A stretch of DNA of 64,000 bases, taken from assembly GCA_020205615.1 (NCBI GenBank), contig CM035168.1, positions 6,948,237 through 7,012,236 on the forward strand, read 5' to 3'. Under the pieces are notes generated by a model. The model ran no database searches, was not told the origin of the DNA, and worked only from the letters and a program-made list of their open reading frames with translations. Both the position numbers and the translations under genes were made by a program. Positions 1 through 12,800 of the stretch are shown here, one piece after another; position 1 is the stretch's first letter; the number at the start of each line of letters is the position of its first letter. Source of the stretch: Panax quinquefolius (lineage: Eukaryota; Streptophyta; Magnoliopsida; Apiales; Araliaceae).

Positions 1-476
1 CACTCTAATTAGTGAATCACTGTATTATGAAACCAGTCATTTTTAGTTCTTTCTTTTCTTCTCTTCTCTCTAGCTCTGCATCTATAATAGTGTGCTTCTC
101 CAGTAACAAATATTAATTTGTACACCTTCTGTCTCATTTGACAATTGATTTGTTCTACAAAAGGAGCCTCATTTCCTTTGATGGTAGTATAAAATAACAC
201 AATGTCGGAATGTCCTCAGATTTACCATTACTATTTCATTATTATGCCATCATATTAAAGTAACAAACTATTAATTTAGGGCTGTATATGGAATAAAAGT
301 ACATACTTAATATTGCAAATGGGACTCTTTTTTGTGTGGAACAAAAGGAGAAGTATCTATGTATCCTATTTGCTTTAGGTTCTATTTTCAACCTAAACTT
401 TTTCATTACAAGGAAGTGCATGGTTCTCCTCGTAACCAATATCAAGCTTTCCCCCTCCCTTTCTGATTTTGTACAG

Positions 477-3400
477 GTTCTAGTTTCCTCTCGTGATGGC
501 CAAGATCATGGTTCTAGGCGCCTTCATGCTGACTATCTAGAGGTGATTTACTTTCCAATTTTTCTTTTCATAATTAACATAGATTATTCTCGTCTTGTCT
601 TTGCTCCTGCTCTCTTGCAGCAGTTATCATTTTCATGGAAAAATCATATATCACTAACCTTACTACCTTAAGCAGTGACTTCTCTGCTTTATGCTAGGAT
701 ACAAAGGGTTGAGTTTTGCACACTAATTTTCAAGACGTATCACTTAATTTAGATACAACATGATTAAAAATTGTTGTAAATGAAGTTTTTGTTTCCTTTT
801 TATTATTACTTATCAGCTTTAATGTTGATAATGTCAGAAATTTTAGTCTATTGTGCAATGAAAAGACTGCTTTGAGTGCTTTCTGTTGTCCCCTCTTCTT
901 GATGTGCGAGGATAAATTCATGTTTTTGTCTCTGTATTAATTATATTTTCTTTCCTTATAGATAATGGACTTTCTAAATGATGCAATTGTATCCATGGAT
1001 GCATTTGTTGGTGCATATAAGCATGCTGCAGTGTTTTTCTCCTGCCCAATTGAGATGAGGTAACAAATATATGCTGCAATTTTGGCCCATTTTTCTCCTT
1101 TTTTTTCATTTTTTTCAATTTTTTTTTTGAGTTGAAAAGAGAAGTCTGACATTACTCTTAAGAATCTAGGATAGAAGCTATACAATCACCCCACACACAC
1201 ACCTTTTTATAATTTGAAGAGTTTGCAATATAACTAGTGCATTTTGTCAAATGATCATACCGATGCATGGGTTGCTTGTTAACTCCTTTAGACTAGCTTG
1301 AGTAAAGTATTTGTGGTTACACCATCTAACATGTTGACTTCTCCCCAGGGAGATATTTGTGGTGTTGCAATTAAAATGGTGTATTTTTTGTTTTTTATTT
1401 TGATTTTAAAGGCACGACATGAGGCTTTATATATTTCTGTGTTACAATCTGGTTTCTCATTCGATGTTACAGTAGAAACATCTTGAAAGTTTTCTTTTGT
1501 CTTTTTCTTTTCTTTTGTTTTTTTTTTTCTTTTGTTTTTTTTGATAGGTGAACAATACAATCTCGAAAGAGAGATAATATGTTTTTAGGTAGTTCCTTTG
1601 TTATTTTTAATATTAAAGTGCTGAATGCCTGAAACTCTAATTGCAATATGCAAATACTGGAATGAAAATGCTAAGGACTTCCTTGAAAGATGACATTTCG
1701 TATAAGAATCTTCTATTGATATAGGTGCTGGTGATTAGCAATCCGAGTTGTTTTTCCTTCTTGTTTTTTTTGGTTCCTTCTCTATTGTGCTATGGAGGTC
1801 TTGTTATCCGGGACCCATCTGTATTTTTCTCTCTTATCTCATAAAGTTACTTTTTTCATCTAGAGAAGAATTTGAGCTTTTCAATTGAAAGGGCGTGGAA
1901 ATACATAAATTGAAGTATTCAAAACTAATCTATATGTGGTTATATTTTCTTTTATTTTTTGTTTTTGCTAAATTTATATTGGTTATATTGGATCTTTGTG
2001 TCTCATATTTGCATTTTATATGTTCAAATGATGCTATGTATCAAACGCTACCTAGCTGGCTTGAACTTCACATTATCTAAATTCAAGAAATTCGGCTGAT
2101 AGGTGGGGATTCACTGGCTGAGTAACACCGAACTGCATTTTGTTAAAATTATATGATCAGTGGCTGTAGTTTTTACTGTGTATCATCTGGCATGTAGTAT
2201 TCCTTATTTCAGTCTAATGCTTAATACCTAATCTGCTTAATCCTGAAAAACTGTACAAGAATCTTTTAACATTTTATTTTCTGTTCATACAGTTATGGGA
2301 GCGAGGAATTGATAAATGCCCTTGCAAAGTTTCATGATTCATTGCTGCCTTCTTTACAGCGTGGTTTTCAAGTTTTATTCACAGCAGTAGAGGGTGGACA
2401 TCATGAAAAATCTGGTGATCTGCTTTCAAATGTTGCAATCAGTTTGAAGATGTTGTCAACAAGAATAGTGAATTTTGGTTGGAAACTGCTCTCCTTGTGC
2501 TATCTAAGTGATGAAATTTTTGAGGAGGGATTCCCTCTTCCGGCTGCAACAAAGATATTTCCAGCCAAAGTAGAGGACCCTCTCATAAGGGCAGACATTT
2601 TAATTCAGACTTTTAGGGAAATTAGTGAAGGATTTTCAAATGTTCAGGAGGGGAAAAGGAGGCTGACATTTCTGCAACATGTTGAAGAGAACTACAAGTT
2701 GATTACCAGAGTTGATTTATTACTAAACAAAGGTAAAAATACTTTTACCTAGAAATGAATTATTTTTGTTTCTCTATGGCCAGCAATGCTTAAGTTTCAA
2801 TTTTACGTCCATGTGGAGGGCATCACTGATAATCGCTTATAATGGCATGTACTGAAGCACCTAAGATGTTTGGTATTCTTGTGACCCTAAGGGGTGAGAG
2901 AAATGTCATAGAACTTGAGGTTATCCTCAATGTCGTTGATTGCATCAAAAATTACCTATTAAAAAGAAAAAGAAGAGAAAGATGTCAGTTTTCATGTATG
3001 TTTCCCAACTTTAATATTTCAAATTCTTACATCATGAATACTTTGTGGATACATTGATAAAAGGCACGAAGTGCAAACTAAGGTATTGTACTGAATTTAG
3101 AATGCCTTGTTTATTTTTAGTTTCTTAGGTTGATGTAATTGGAAATATCATTGAGTTCTATTGATTAGAACCGCTTCTTGAAGTTTATAGTATCCAAAAT
3201 TTATTTCCATTCCCACTCTGATGTGGGCTGTAGTATTGTTTGCATATCCAGGTATTAAGATGAACTGACTACAACTAACTTTAGTTCATAGGAGTGATAA
3301 CTCAATAGGATTCTCTTATTGTTTTCAACTAAAGACTCGCCTGCATGGAATATGTGTGCTTAAAATGGTATGGATACTAACTAACGTAGCAGGGAGGTCT

Positions 3401-5651
3401 AAAATCCTTTATATAAGTTGCTGTCATTCAATTTGTCATGTTGGTCTCCATTCTCCTTGTATGTTACTGGTGAGAGTTATATTGGTAGGTTATTTTAGTG
3501 ATCTTCATGTGGGTTATTGTTTTTTGAACGTCTCAAGTGTAGTAGTAGTACTAGGCTACTTATCAGAATGTTTAAGTTTTGATTTTCCTGGAATTCAGTT
3601 TTGTTTCTCAAGTTAAAAGAGGTTCAAAAGCATTTATTATTTTTATGACGTTTATGTGGTATGGTTTTGTTATGTCCATGTATATTCTATTAGGACATAA
3701 CAAATTAGTTAACTGTTACTTAAATTTGAAGTTATCTTGACATATGAACAGAAAGTCCCCATTCTGAACCTATAAAGGGGTTTTCCCACTTCCTTTTGAG
3801 ACTTGTTGTATCTCAGGATACTCTACAACTGGGCAATGTGTCGTCTTCATGTAAACATATCAGATGGTCTGATCTAAGTACTGTGTTGGTTCATGTATGT
3901 GTATAAAGTGTATAACTGCAACAGCAGGTTACTGAATTTCAATCAATATTGGCATACCCAAATGTAATCTCTTGTAACTGCCCAATACTAGGACACATCT
4001 CTGTCCATATGGAAAAATGACACCCGGTTTCGGGGTAATAAGAACACTAGAGATTTTACTCGGGGACAAGGTTCTACAAGTTTATATATGCAAAAGTAAA
4101 CATTAGCAAGTCTTCCTCACCAAACTAATGGCATGATGCCAACTGTTGTGTGGATACTTGTTCCCATCCATAACTTGCATAGCAGGTAAAATGTGGCTAA
4201 TTATCAAAATATCAAATCTGTGGCTCTGATTTTTCTGGGAATTACTGTTACTTCACCTAGACTATTTTCTGGTTTCTTAAATTATTATCTCATACAAGAA
4301 TGTTCAGGCCTTAAAATATTAGAACATGCAAGTATATCAATTTGCATTTGGTTACACTGACGAGCACATGCTTTTTCTCGGTTGCTGTATCTCTTCCAAT
4401 TTTACTTTTGCTAATGAATCATTGCCATTTGAACCTTTTTTAGCCTTGATTTAAGACTAGTTCTCTCCTCTTGACACATTTTGTGAGCAAAGCATATTCT
4501 TGTATGCATCATTAATTAAAGAAAGAGGAAAAAGGAAATAAGACATTAACTTCAATACTTTATTCTTTCATGCAGGATGGATTTTAATGGATGACGAACA
4601 ACTTCAGTTTTTATCTTCGATCATGATCCATCCTTTAGGGGTCAAAAACAAGGATATTTCTTCCGTGTCAAACCATGTAACAAACAGCATACTGCCTATG
4701 GATGAAGATTCGGCAATTGTGGAGTCAAAAATTAGTCAGATAAAAGACCTTTTCCCCAATTACGGTAGAGGGTTTGTATCTGCATGTCTTGAAGTATATA
4801 ACCAGAACCCTGAAGAGGTGATTCAGAGGATTCTAGAGGAGACGCTCCATAGAGATCTACAGTTGCTGGACACTTCAATGGAAGAGATACCACCCAAAGC
4901 TTCATCTGTGAGCAGCCATGACAAGGGGAAAGGGAAATTGTTGGATTCTGCTACAGCACCAACTTCCACAAACATTGCACTTATAGTAGGCAACCAACAA
5001 ACGGGCAGTCCACAAATTTCTTCATCCTCATCTGCAGTTGGTAGATATGTCAGGAAGTCTACTATTGACTTGCCCGACTCTCAGACCCTTGATTCAAGAG
5101 ATGGAAAGGATTTTGTGAAGACAGCAGCTCTTGTTTCACTGCTCGAGTATGAAGACGAGTACGATGATTCCTTTGATGATTTAGGTCTAAGTGTTGCTGA
5201 TTCAGGATATGAGGATACTGAGTTACCGGGCGACAAACTGAACTCTACTGGGATGACACGGGGTACAAGCGATGTTACAAATGCTCCAAACTCTAAGTGG
5301 GGGTCACGCAAGAAGCCCCAATACTTTGTCAAAGATGGCAAAAACTACAGCTACAAAGTTGCGGGCTCAGTTGCAGTTGCAAATTATAATGAGGCTTCAC
5401 TTGTTCATCAAGTCCAGAAAGATTCAATCCATGGCCTAGTACGCGGAGGTAACGTTCCTTTAGGTGCTATGAAGAAATTCACAGAGTCGAATGAGTCAAA
5501 TGAAGATGAAGACCTTGATCCCGATGTTGCTGATGTGGGAGGACAAGGGAGAGGTTCCCAGAGGGGCAGAGGGAGGAGGGGAGGGGGACGAAATCATAAC
5601 AGAAGGGACCTAGCTATGAAAAAACATTTCTCTGGCTTGACTCGTTACTGA
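477..5651 (+). CDS. ASCC2-like: ASCC2-like CUE-domain protein, 3' part of gene
   Basis: Four coding exons join in frame with GT-AG sites: 477-542, 962-1059, 2293-2732 and 4576-5651 (TGA at 5649). Together they give 559 codons plus stop, and the gene begins before the window. The last exon holds a CUE ubiquitin-binding domain: an LFP motif starts DLFPNYGRGFVSACLEVYNQ, followed by a short helix ending QRILEE. The protein ends in an Arg/Gly-rich tail and FSGLTRY, as I remember for plant homologues. In animals ASCC2 binds K63-linked ubiquitin through this domain and works with the ASCC3 helicase in alkylation repair and in splitting stalled ribosomes; the plant role is inferred from family. The earlier exons match the helical region before the CUE domain. 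The 1.8-kb intron 2733-4575 holds no exon I recognise. It is convergent with the SAT32-like gene, whose stop lies 1.2 kb downstream. Family assignment is strong; exon edges come from reading phase and splice signals only. Confidence 0.88.
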
Positions 5652-6818
5652 GATATAAAGGTTAAAATTCTTATATACCATATATTATCAAATTTACAAT
5701 TCAAAATCCGTTTTGCTCCAAAGTCATTAGAACTGCAATCGGAGTTTTGTTTTATCGAGTAACGCCTTTCTTTCTTTCTTTTTTTTGCATCTTGGCACAG
5801 CCAAGCCAGTACGTCAATAACATAGTTATTTGTAAGCTTGGTTGTTTATGAATATAAGTGAGTGAAGTATTGGTTTTTAAATGGAGCAGTTTCGATAGAA
5901 TACTTGTTGTATGTATACAAGTAAAGCATTAATGTCATAGATGAGAAGTAGGTTGTGTTCTTGTTCAAGCAAGTCATATGTATAGTTGCAAAATGCTTAC
6001 TGGCAAGTGGCAACTAACTGAAGTTCCTGTTCAGTAAGCAACTAGTAGCTAGTTGATTCTTATTAGGTTAAAAGGGAAATTTCTAGCGACTTATGCAGTT
6101 TAGTTGCCGAGAAATTGTAGAGAACATAGCGAAATTGTAAAAACTTCTCTTAATTTTTTTGGATCTGAACTGATTTATTACACCTAAAGCAAGAAAGGCT
6201 CAAAAAGGTCAAATAAATTGAACCACATTTGCTGAGAGTGGCATGGATATACTCTGTTCAGCATTTCATTGTTTCTTTCCTTCCTACTTAGGTATGTCAG
6301 TGTCCAAATTCAATGATTAGACTGATGGAGAAGGTTTATTTTTTGGGCGGGGTCGCGGGGTGGGGGGGGAGGTTTTCCTAAAAAAAATGCCTGTACTCCC
6401 ACTTTACTTCTGAGATTTTAAAAAAGTGCTCAAGCAAATCCCATGTTATATAACCATCGAGGGATTAGTAATATCTGCATACACTTCCGAAAATTGTCAT
6501 TTCCATCGGTTATCAGCTTTATTGGATTACAGGTTATCAGCTCTGAAAACCACCATCATGTAAAATGGAACCCCATAAGGGCCATAACTGTAAAACTTAT
6601 CTTTTGATTTTATTAATCCCTCAAATAAGAATATAACAAGAATTTGATAAATGTTAATTATTGAGAAAACATGCTAAACAACAATCACCAACTAAACTAA
6701 ATAAGGTCCCATGTCATATTAATGGGAAAGATTACAGGGCCGAGGCAGTTGATTTATGGAGAAGGTAAAGATATTTTTTCATCCCCTGCAAAGCTATAAA
6801 CATCACCATTTTATGACT
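5652..6818. other. Convergent intergenic region between the two host genes
   Basis: This stretch lies between two stop codons that face each other and must contain both 3' UTRs. It is AT-rich with T-rich tracts (for example around 5765-5785) and one G-rich patch at about 6345-6372. I see no reading frame or transposon ends in it. Confidence 0.6.
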
Positions 6819-9800
6819 CTAGACATCTTCATCACCCATACCAGCTGCATAATGACCAGCATTTCTATCCTGCAAACATAAAGAGACCAAATCATGATTA
6901 GAACAGGAACTCGGAACTGGCGTCTACAATTACTCTTTCTTGCTCTCTTTTTTTGTTCACTTTCATTTCGTAAGTAGAAAGCAATAACTGCAGCTATTAA
7001 TTTGGTGCAGTGTCTAGGTACATTAGTGAGCACAACAGCAGAGGGTCAGGGATAACTGCACACCACCCAGAAGTGGGAACTCGTTAACTGAACTTTAGTT
7101 TTTGTAAAAACCTAAGGCGTCCTAAACTGGACTTGATTCTGTCTACATCATACAAGTTTTTTCATCACCTAAAACAAAAGGCACGCAAGGTGTCCATCAG
7201 TAGTATCCCTACTTCCATAGGAGGCGAGATTTATACCATAACTCACTCCATACCCACTCTTCAATATCACATAATAGCAAACTTCTTATAGCTTGACTGC
7301 ACTACCACCACATTTATCATGAAAGCTACAACGTTTTCCAAATGAAACTCAATTCTCTACCAGCGGTCCAGCAGAGAGAGATTTAACGACAACTCCCAAC
7401 AGTATAGCGTAAAAAGAGATACCAAAAGTTAACAGGTAGACAAGAAACAGAGAAAGCTACCTGAGATAACATACGCTGCTTGTTCAGTATCTGAGTCCTT
7501 GCCTTGTTGAGGACTGAGTTTGGTGACTTAAACATCCTCTGTCCCAGAATTAAATCTCATTGTTATCATAGGAGGAAATAAAAAAGAAGCAAAAAATAAT
7601 AACATATAGTTGGGACGGCTTAACACAAATTCAAGAAAGCTCAATGAATACAACAGACATTCAAAAAGGTTAATTATACCATAGCCAGCAACAGACAGCA
7701 ATGCACATCAATAATAAAAAATCAAAATAAATAAATAAATAAAACTAATCAAATGAGAAGTTTCAAGGCTATTCTCATACTTTGTCAAAATGGATCACCT
7801 CTTTTTTGACATTTACATGAAGTGAACATAGTATGTTCATCAGCAAATTAAACAGCATCAGAAATCCAGTTGAGCCAACTAGCCAAACCCATTTTCATTC
7901 AACTGTATAATGAGCAGAAACGTGCACCTAGACAGCATACTGACAAATACTCTACTCCATGCCCACTAAGAAAAAGAGACATGATGGATACAACTTCATG
8001 ATGATAACTCCATCAAAATATACAAATATAAGAACCATTACAGGACTATTATATAAGAAAAAAATGGTAAGAACTGAAATCCAACAAACAACCATATGTT
8101 TGCAAAAAAGTACAGGAGCTACCTTTTCCACACCAGATATACGCTTTTCCGAGCCAGAAAGAAGCTTCTTCTTTGGTGCAAAGCCAAAGACATCATGAAG
8201 AATTTCATTATCCTGTTTATATGAAACCACCAACTCTCATGTAAAGAACATATAATCATGATCTCAACCTAACAAGGACATCAAGATATGGACGAGAAAA
8301 TGTGACCTGCATGTGCTTGACGAATCCTCCCCCAAGAAATCGCTTCAGAAAATTCAACTGTTTGATGAAAGCTGAGATGAGCCCTATTAAACTAATGGAT
8401 AAAAAAAATCAAGAAACCTAAGTGAAGAAGCAGAAGGAACCTGTATCAGTTCAGACCATGTTGTCGTGTTCAAAGTCTCTCCACCAATCTTCATTGAAGA
8501 TTCTGGACTATAACCATCCTGATATTGATTAAAAGAGAGATCAGTACATCAGCCTTTAATAGCATATATGGCAAAAGTAAAACAAAATTAATGAAAGGTA
8601 CACCTCAAGAAATTCCTGTATATCCCGAAACGTGTTCCGCTGACTATTTAGATCTTTCTTGGCAGAACCTTTACCACCTGCTTCCACAGAAAGGCTTCTC
8701 ACTTGATTTAGGATTTTCCCCCTCAATCCTTGTATATGTGCAAGTTCCCAAGAACTGTTCCCGTCATAAATGGAGTTGTCACTAGGGACTTTAGCTAAGC
8801 TAGAAAACTTCTCTAGATTTCCAATCTCAAAAATTAATGCAAGTGCTTCACCAGCCGCAATTCGTATGGATCTATCATCCTTGTCTAGTAGAGTAGAGAA
8901 ATAAGAAATCGACCTGCATCATTTCAAATCAAGTTAAATTCATCTAATTTTTAAATTCATCTAATTTTCTTGGTGTCAATAGGCATTGCAAATTTAGAAA
9001 AAGTTGCATGCTCTGATTTGTGAACTTCAGGAAAAGGATACATCCTTCTCACGCCACAATAAGATGTGCCAATGGTCTCCTTAAATTCCTTCCATGGCCA
9101 TAGTTTCACCCATGGGAATGCACTTTGTGAGGGACCAATTTCTTGCTTCTTTTGGGAAACACAAGGTCTGAGTGAAAATTTTATAGCCAGAAAAAGTAAA
9201 GGCAGAAGAGAGAGGATATATTACTCACTCTTGCCAAGTTTTAGGATTAAGGGTCCATCCATCCATAGTTGTAAGGAGAAATGACCACGCAGAGACCACA
9301 GATGTGATAATAGCTGGTGAAGGTTTCATAGCAACTACCTGAGAAGGGATACAATCTTAACTCTCCGTATAAGGCTTCCCATATAATTGGCATTGTTTAA
9401 TTAATAGTACATTTTATTATGAGTAAAATTATTACATAACATGACAAATTATGATATTCCATTAATCAAAAACATCAGAAACAATCATTAACAACACGCT
9501 GACATGGACACAAAATATCAATTAAGAGCAATCAGCATGGAACAATTGTTCACAGATCATCTATGAGTAGACAAAAATATGAACATATATGATTCAATAA
9601 TATCATATCTAACCACGGTAATTAGATGTGCATACATACATTAGAACCAAGTTTTGGATGAACCACTTGCCACATTGTTTGCATTGATTTTTCTGTATCC
9701 TCTGGCTCATCTCCACCAATAAAAGTGATAATAGCCAAACACTCCAATAACTAGAATCATGAAAATAACGTAATGAAACTATAAATTTTGAATCATAATT

Positions 9801-12800
9801 GTTCCAAGAATCAAGATAAATTGAAAATAAACTATCTAGTTAATGCAATGTTGTCCTTTATACCGCCGATATCTTAGACGTTTCAGGCCGCGATTTGAGA
9901 GCATCTAATATAGGAGAGACTGATTCTTCCAACATTTCTTGGACTTTCTCCCCAGGACCAGTCGTCAGAGCTAACAAGCCTACCAAGTAGAAAGTAAAAG
10001 CTCAGAAAACTCCAAACTAAGCAACAAGGGCAAACATCTACAAAGAAGAATTAGATGATCACCAATAGCATGAGATGCTAAAGCTATCTCTTTGGCAGAC
10101 CCGCGCTTGATGGAACTCAAACATTGATGCAGTAATGTAGCAAACCTGCAAACAGAAAGCAACATACATCGACACGAATCTCTTAAAATATAAAATTGAG
10201 AAATTTAAACCCTTAAAACACATGCCGGCATTAATGCAGCATAGAGCTTAGTGCTACTACAATTTTTATTTTATTTAGTAATTTACACTTACTAAATTAT
10301 AATTATCTCTTTCCTTTGCAACATGTTTTCCCTCTTTCTATTGGATACATCAAGATGGCGATGTGACCCATGTCGGACCATAGTTATCAAGGCGCCAAGT
10401 CGAGACAAAGCGACAGCCGGGAGTTTAAGCGCTTAGTCGACAAAGCGCCCTACTAGTCGTCCGCATGTCGACAAGTCATTAACAATGTAAATTTTATATG
10501 TATAAAATTATATATATTTAACATTTATATGAATATTTATATATTTATATTTTTAATGATTTTCCATATTCAAAATACAGGTTGTAGCATATCAAATCAC
10601 AAGAAGTGGATAAGATCAAGTCAAAATGATAATTCTACTATGGTTATAATTTTTTGAAATTGTACCAACTTCAAATTATATAAATGGCGATACATTTGTA
10701 ATATTTAGTTTAATTCAATATAATTCTTAAACTTATGTTTTGTTTCTTAAGTTTTAAAATTGTATATATAGATTAATTTTAAAAATTTATGATAAAACAA
10801 TTAAATATAAACAATTAGTAATGTAATGAGTAGTAACTTTTTTTTAGTTACTACACTATTATAATTTATACTTTAGGAAATGCTTTAAATGCAAATATCC
10901 ATCATAACTATGATACTGAAGCACTAAACAATAAACAGTGTTCTAAAAATCCCCGCCTAGGTCCGCCTAGGCGCTAGGCCCCCTTGGCGCCCCGCCTAGG
11001 CGCTAGGTCCCCATTGGCGCCCCCCTATGCCCAAGGCGGCAAAAAAATTCCTCCGAAAAATTAGACGGGGATTAAGCAGAGAGTTTTTTTTATTTTAATA
11101 ACTACCCAAACCAGATCTTGATATACTTATTTTTCTAATGATTTACCGTATTCATAATACAGGTTGTAATATATCAAATCACAACAAGAAGTGAACAATA
11201 TCAAGTCAAAATGGATAATTTTATTATAGTTGTAATTTTTTGAACTTGTACCAACTTCAAATTATATAAATGATGATATATTTGTAATAATTAGTTTAAT
11301 TCAATATAATTCTTAAATTTATGTTTAGTTTCTTAAGTTTTAATATTGAATTAAAATATTGAAATTTTATTATTTAATAGCAATCTTATTTATAAATAAA
11401 ACTAATACATTAAAAATATATTTGAACTTTGAACAATTGCATGTTTGTGTTTGACCTTTGACATTAGCAATATGGATGTGTTTGAACTTTAAGCAAATGT
11501 CTTTATTATCTTTATTATAGATTGTTTTGCTTTATATTATTGTTTTGTTTGGATAAATGTAAGATAAAATATTAAAATTGACTTACAATAAAAAATCCCG
11601 CCTAGGCCCCCCTCGGTCGCCCCCCTCCCGCCTAGCATCTTTTAGAACATTGACAAGAAACAAACTGAGCACATAAACAAGTAAAAACAGGCTGTGCAGC
11701 AATAAATAGCAAGTTGTGAGTCAAATAATTACTAAATAGAGCACAAAAACAATAAATAGGCAGCAGAGCCAAAGCAGTCAGAGAAGATAAACAAATAGTG
11801 AAGGTTGTGAAGTGTGAAGTAATAAACAGTAGAAGAGCAGAACAGAGCCAAATCAGAGCCCCATATTTTTTTCGACGAGAAGATAAAAGACGAGGAGGAT
11901 AGAAGAGAAGAACTGAAGCAAAGTAGAAGAAGAGCCCCATATTTTTGTCGGCAAATCAGAGTAAATGAAGAATTGAAGAAGAGAATCCCACCAGAAAAGC
12001 ACACACGTCGTCAAGCGTGAGTCCTTGAGTCGCCTTAAGTAAGTCGTCGAAATGGGCTTGTTTGATCGGTCGATTAGCAGTTTTGTTTCTCTCTCACTCG
12101 TTTCGTTTCTTCCTATTTGTTATACCCAAGTTGCGACTTGCGATCGATAGATTAAGTTTCGTTTCAGCCGAACTTTAGCCTCTCTTTTTTTTTACCCTGC
12201 TAAGCTTTGGGTCGGACCATACCCGCTACGACCAAGTTTCCCAAGTCGTCCAAATCATTGTCTGGTCGCTCGCCTTTTGCCTCCCCAACCAAGTCGCCCA
12301 GGTCGTCTGTAGCTTCGTACCTACTTGTCTCCTAGTCATCGCCTAGGCGACGACTTGAGAAGCATGTGCCGGACACTACTCCACTAGACACTTGAGCAAG
12401 GGTAAAGTATATATACAGAACACTCGTATTAGACGCTCTAATCCTTGATGAAAAATTAAGTACATATACAAGAGAAGTAAAAGGCTTGTATTCAGTAATG
12501 AAAGAACATCTTTTCTTCTACACTGAAGTCTGAAGTTAAGGTAAAATTTTCACTTCCTGTTTAATATCAAACATGCTCATTTTTAAATTTGAACATTAAT
12601 AGTACACAATTATCTAAAATATATATGATATAATTGAACAAGACATGCCCACAAATTTGTATCCTATACTTGGACCCCCTTTTTTTAAGTTGTCTCCATA
12701 TCCTAAAGTTGGGGTTCAAAGTCCAATGCCCGGACACATAACCGTTGCTGACAACGACACCCAGCCCATATAATATAACCCTCAAATACGAGATTTATAC

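Noticed and set aside
2842..3057. Open stretch in the ASCC2-like intron
   Set aside because: No similarity to the family, and the flanking exons join in phase without it.
11632..12004. Hydrophobic reading frames on the minus strand
   Set aside because: They lie within the hAT-like element, are low in complexity and show no domain; they arise from AT-rich repeats.
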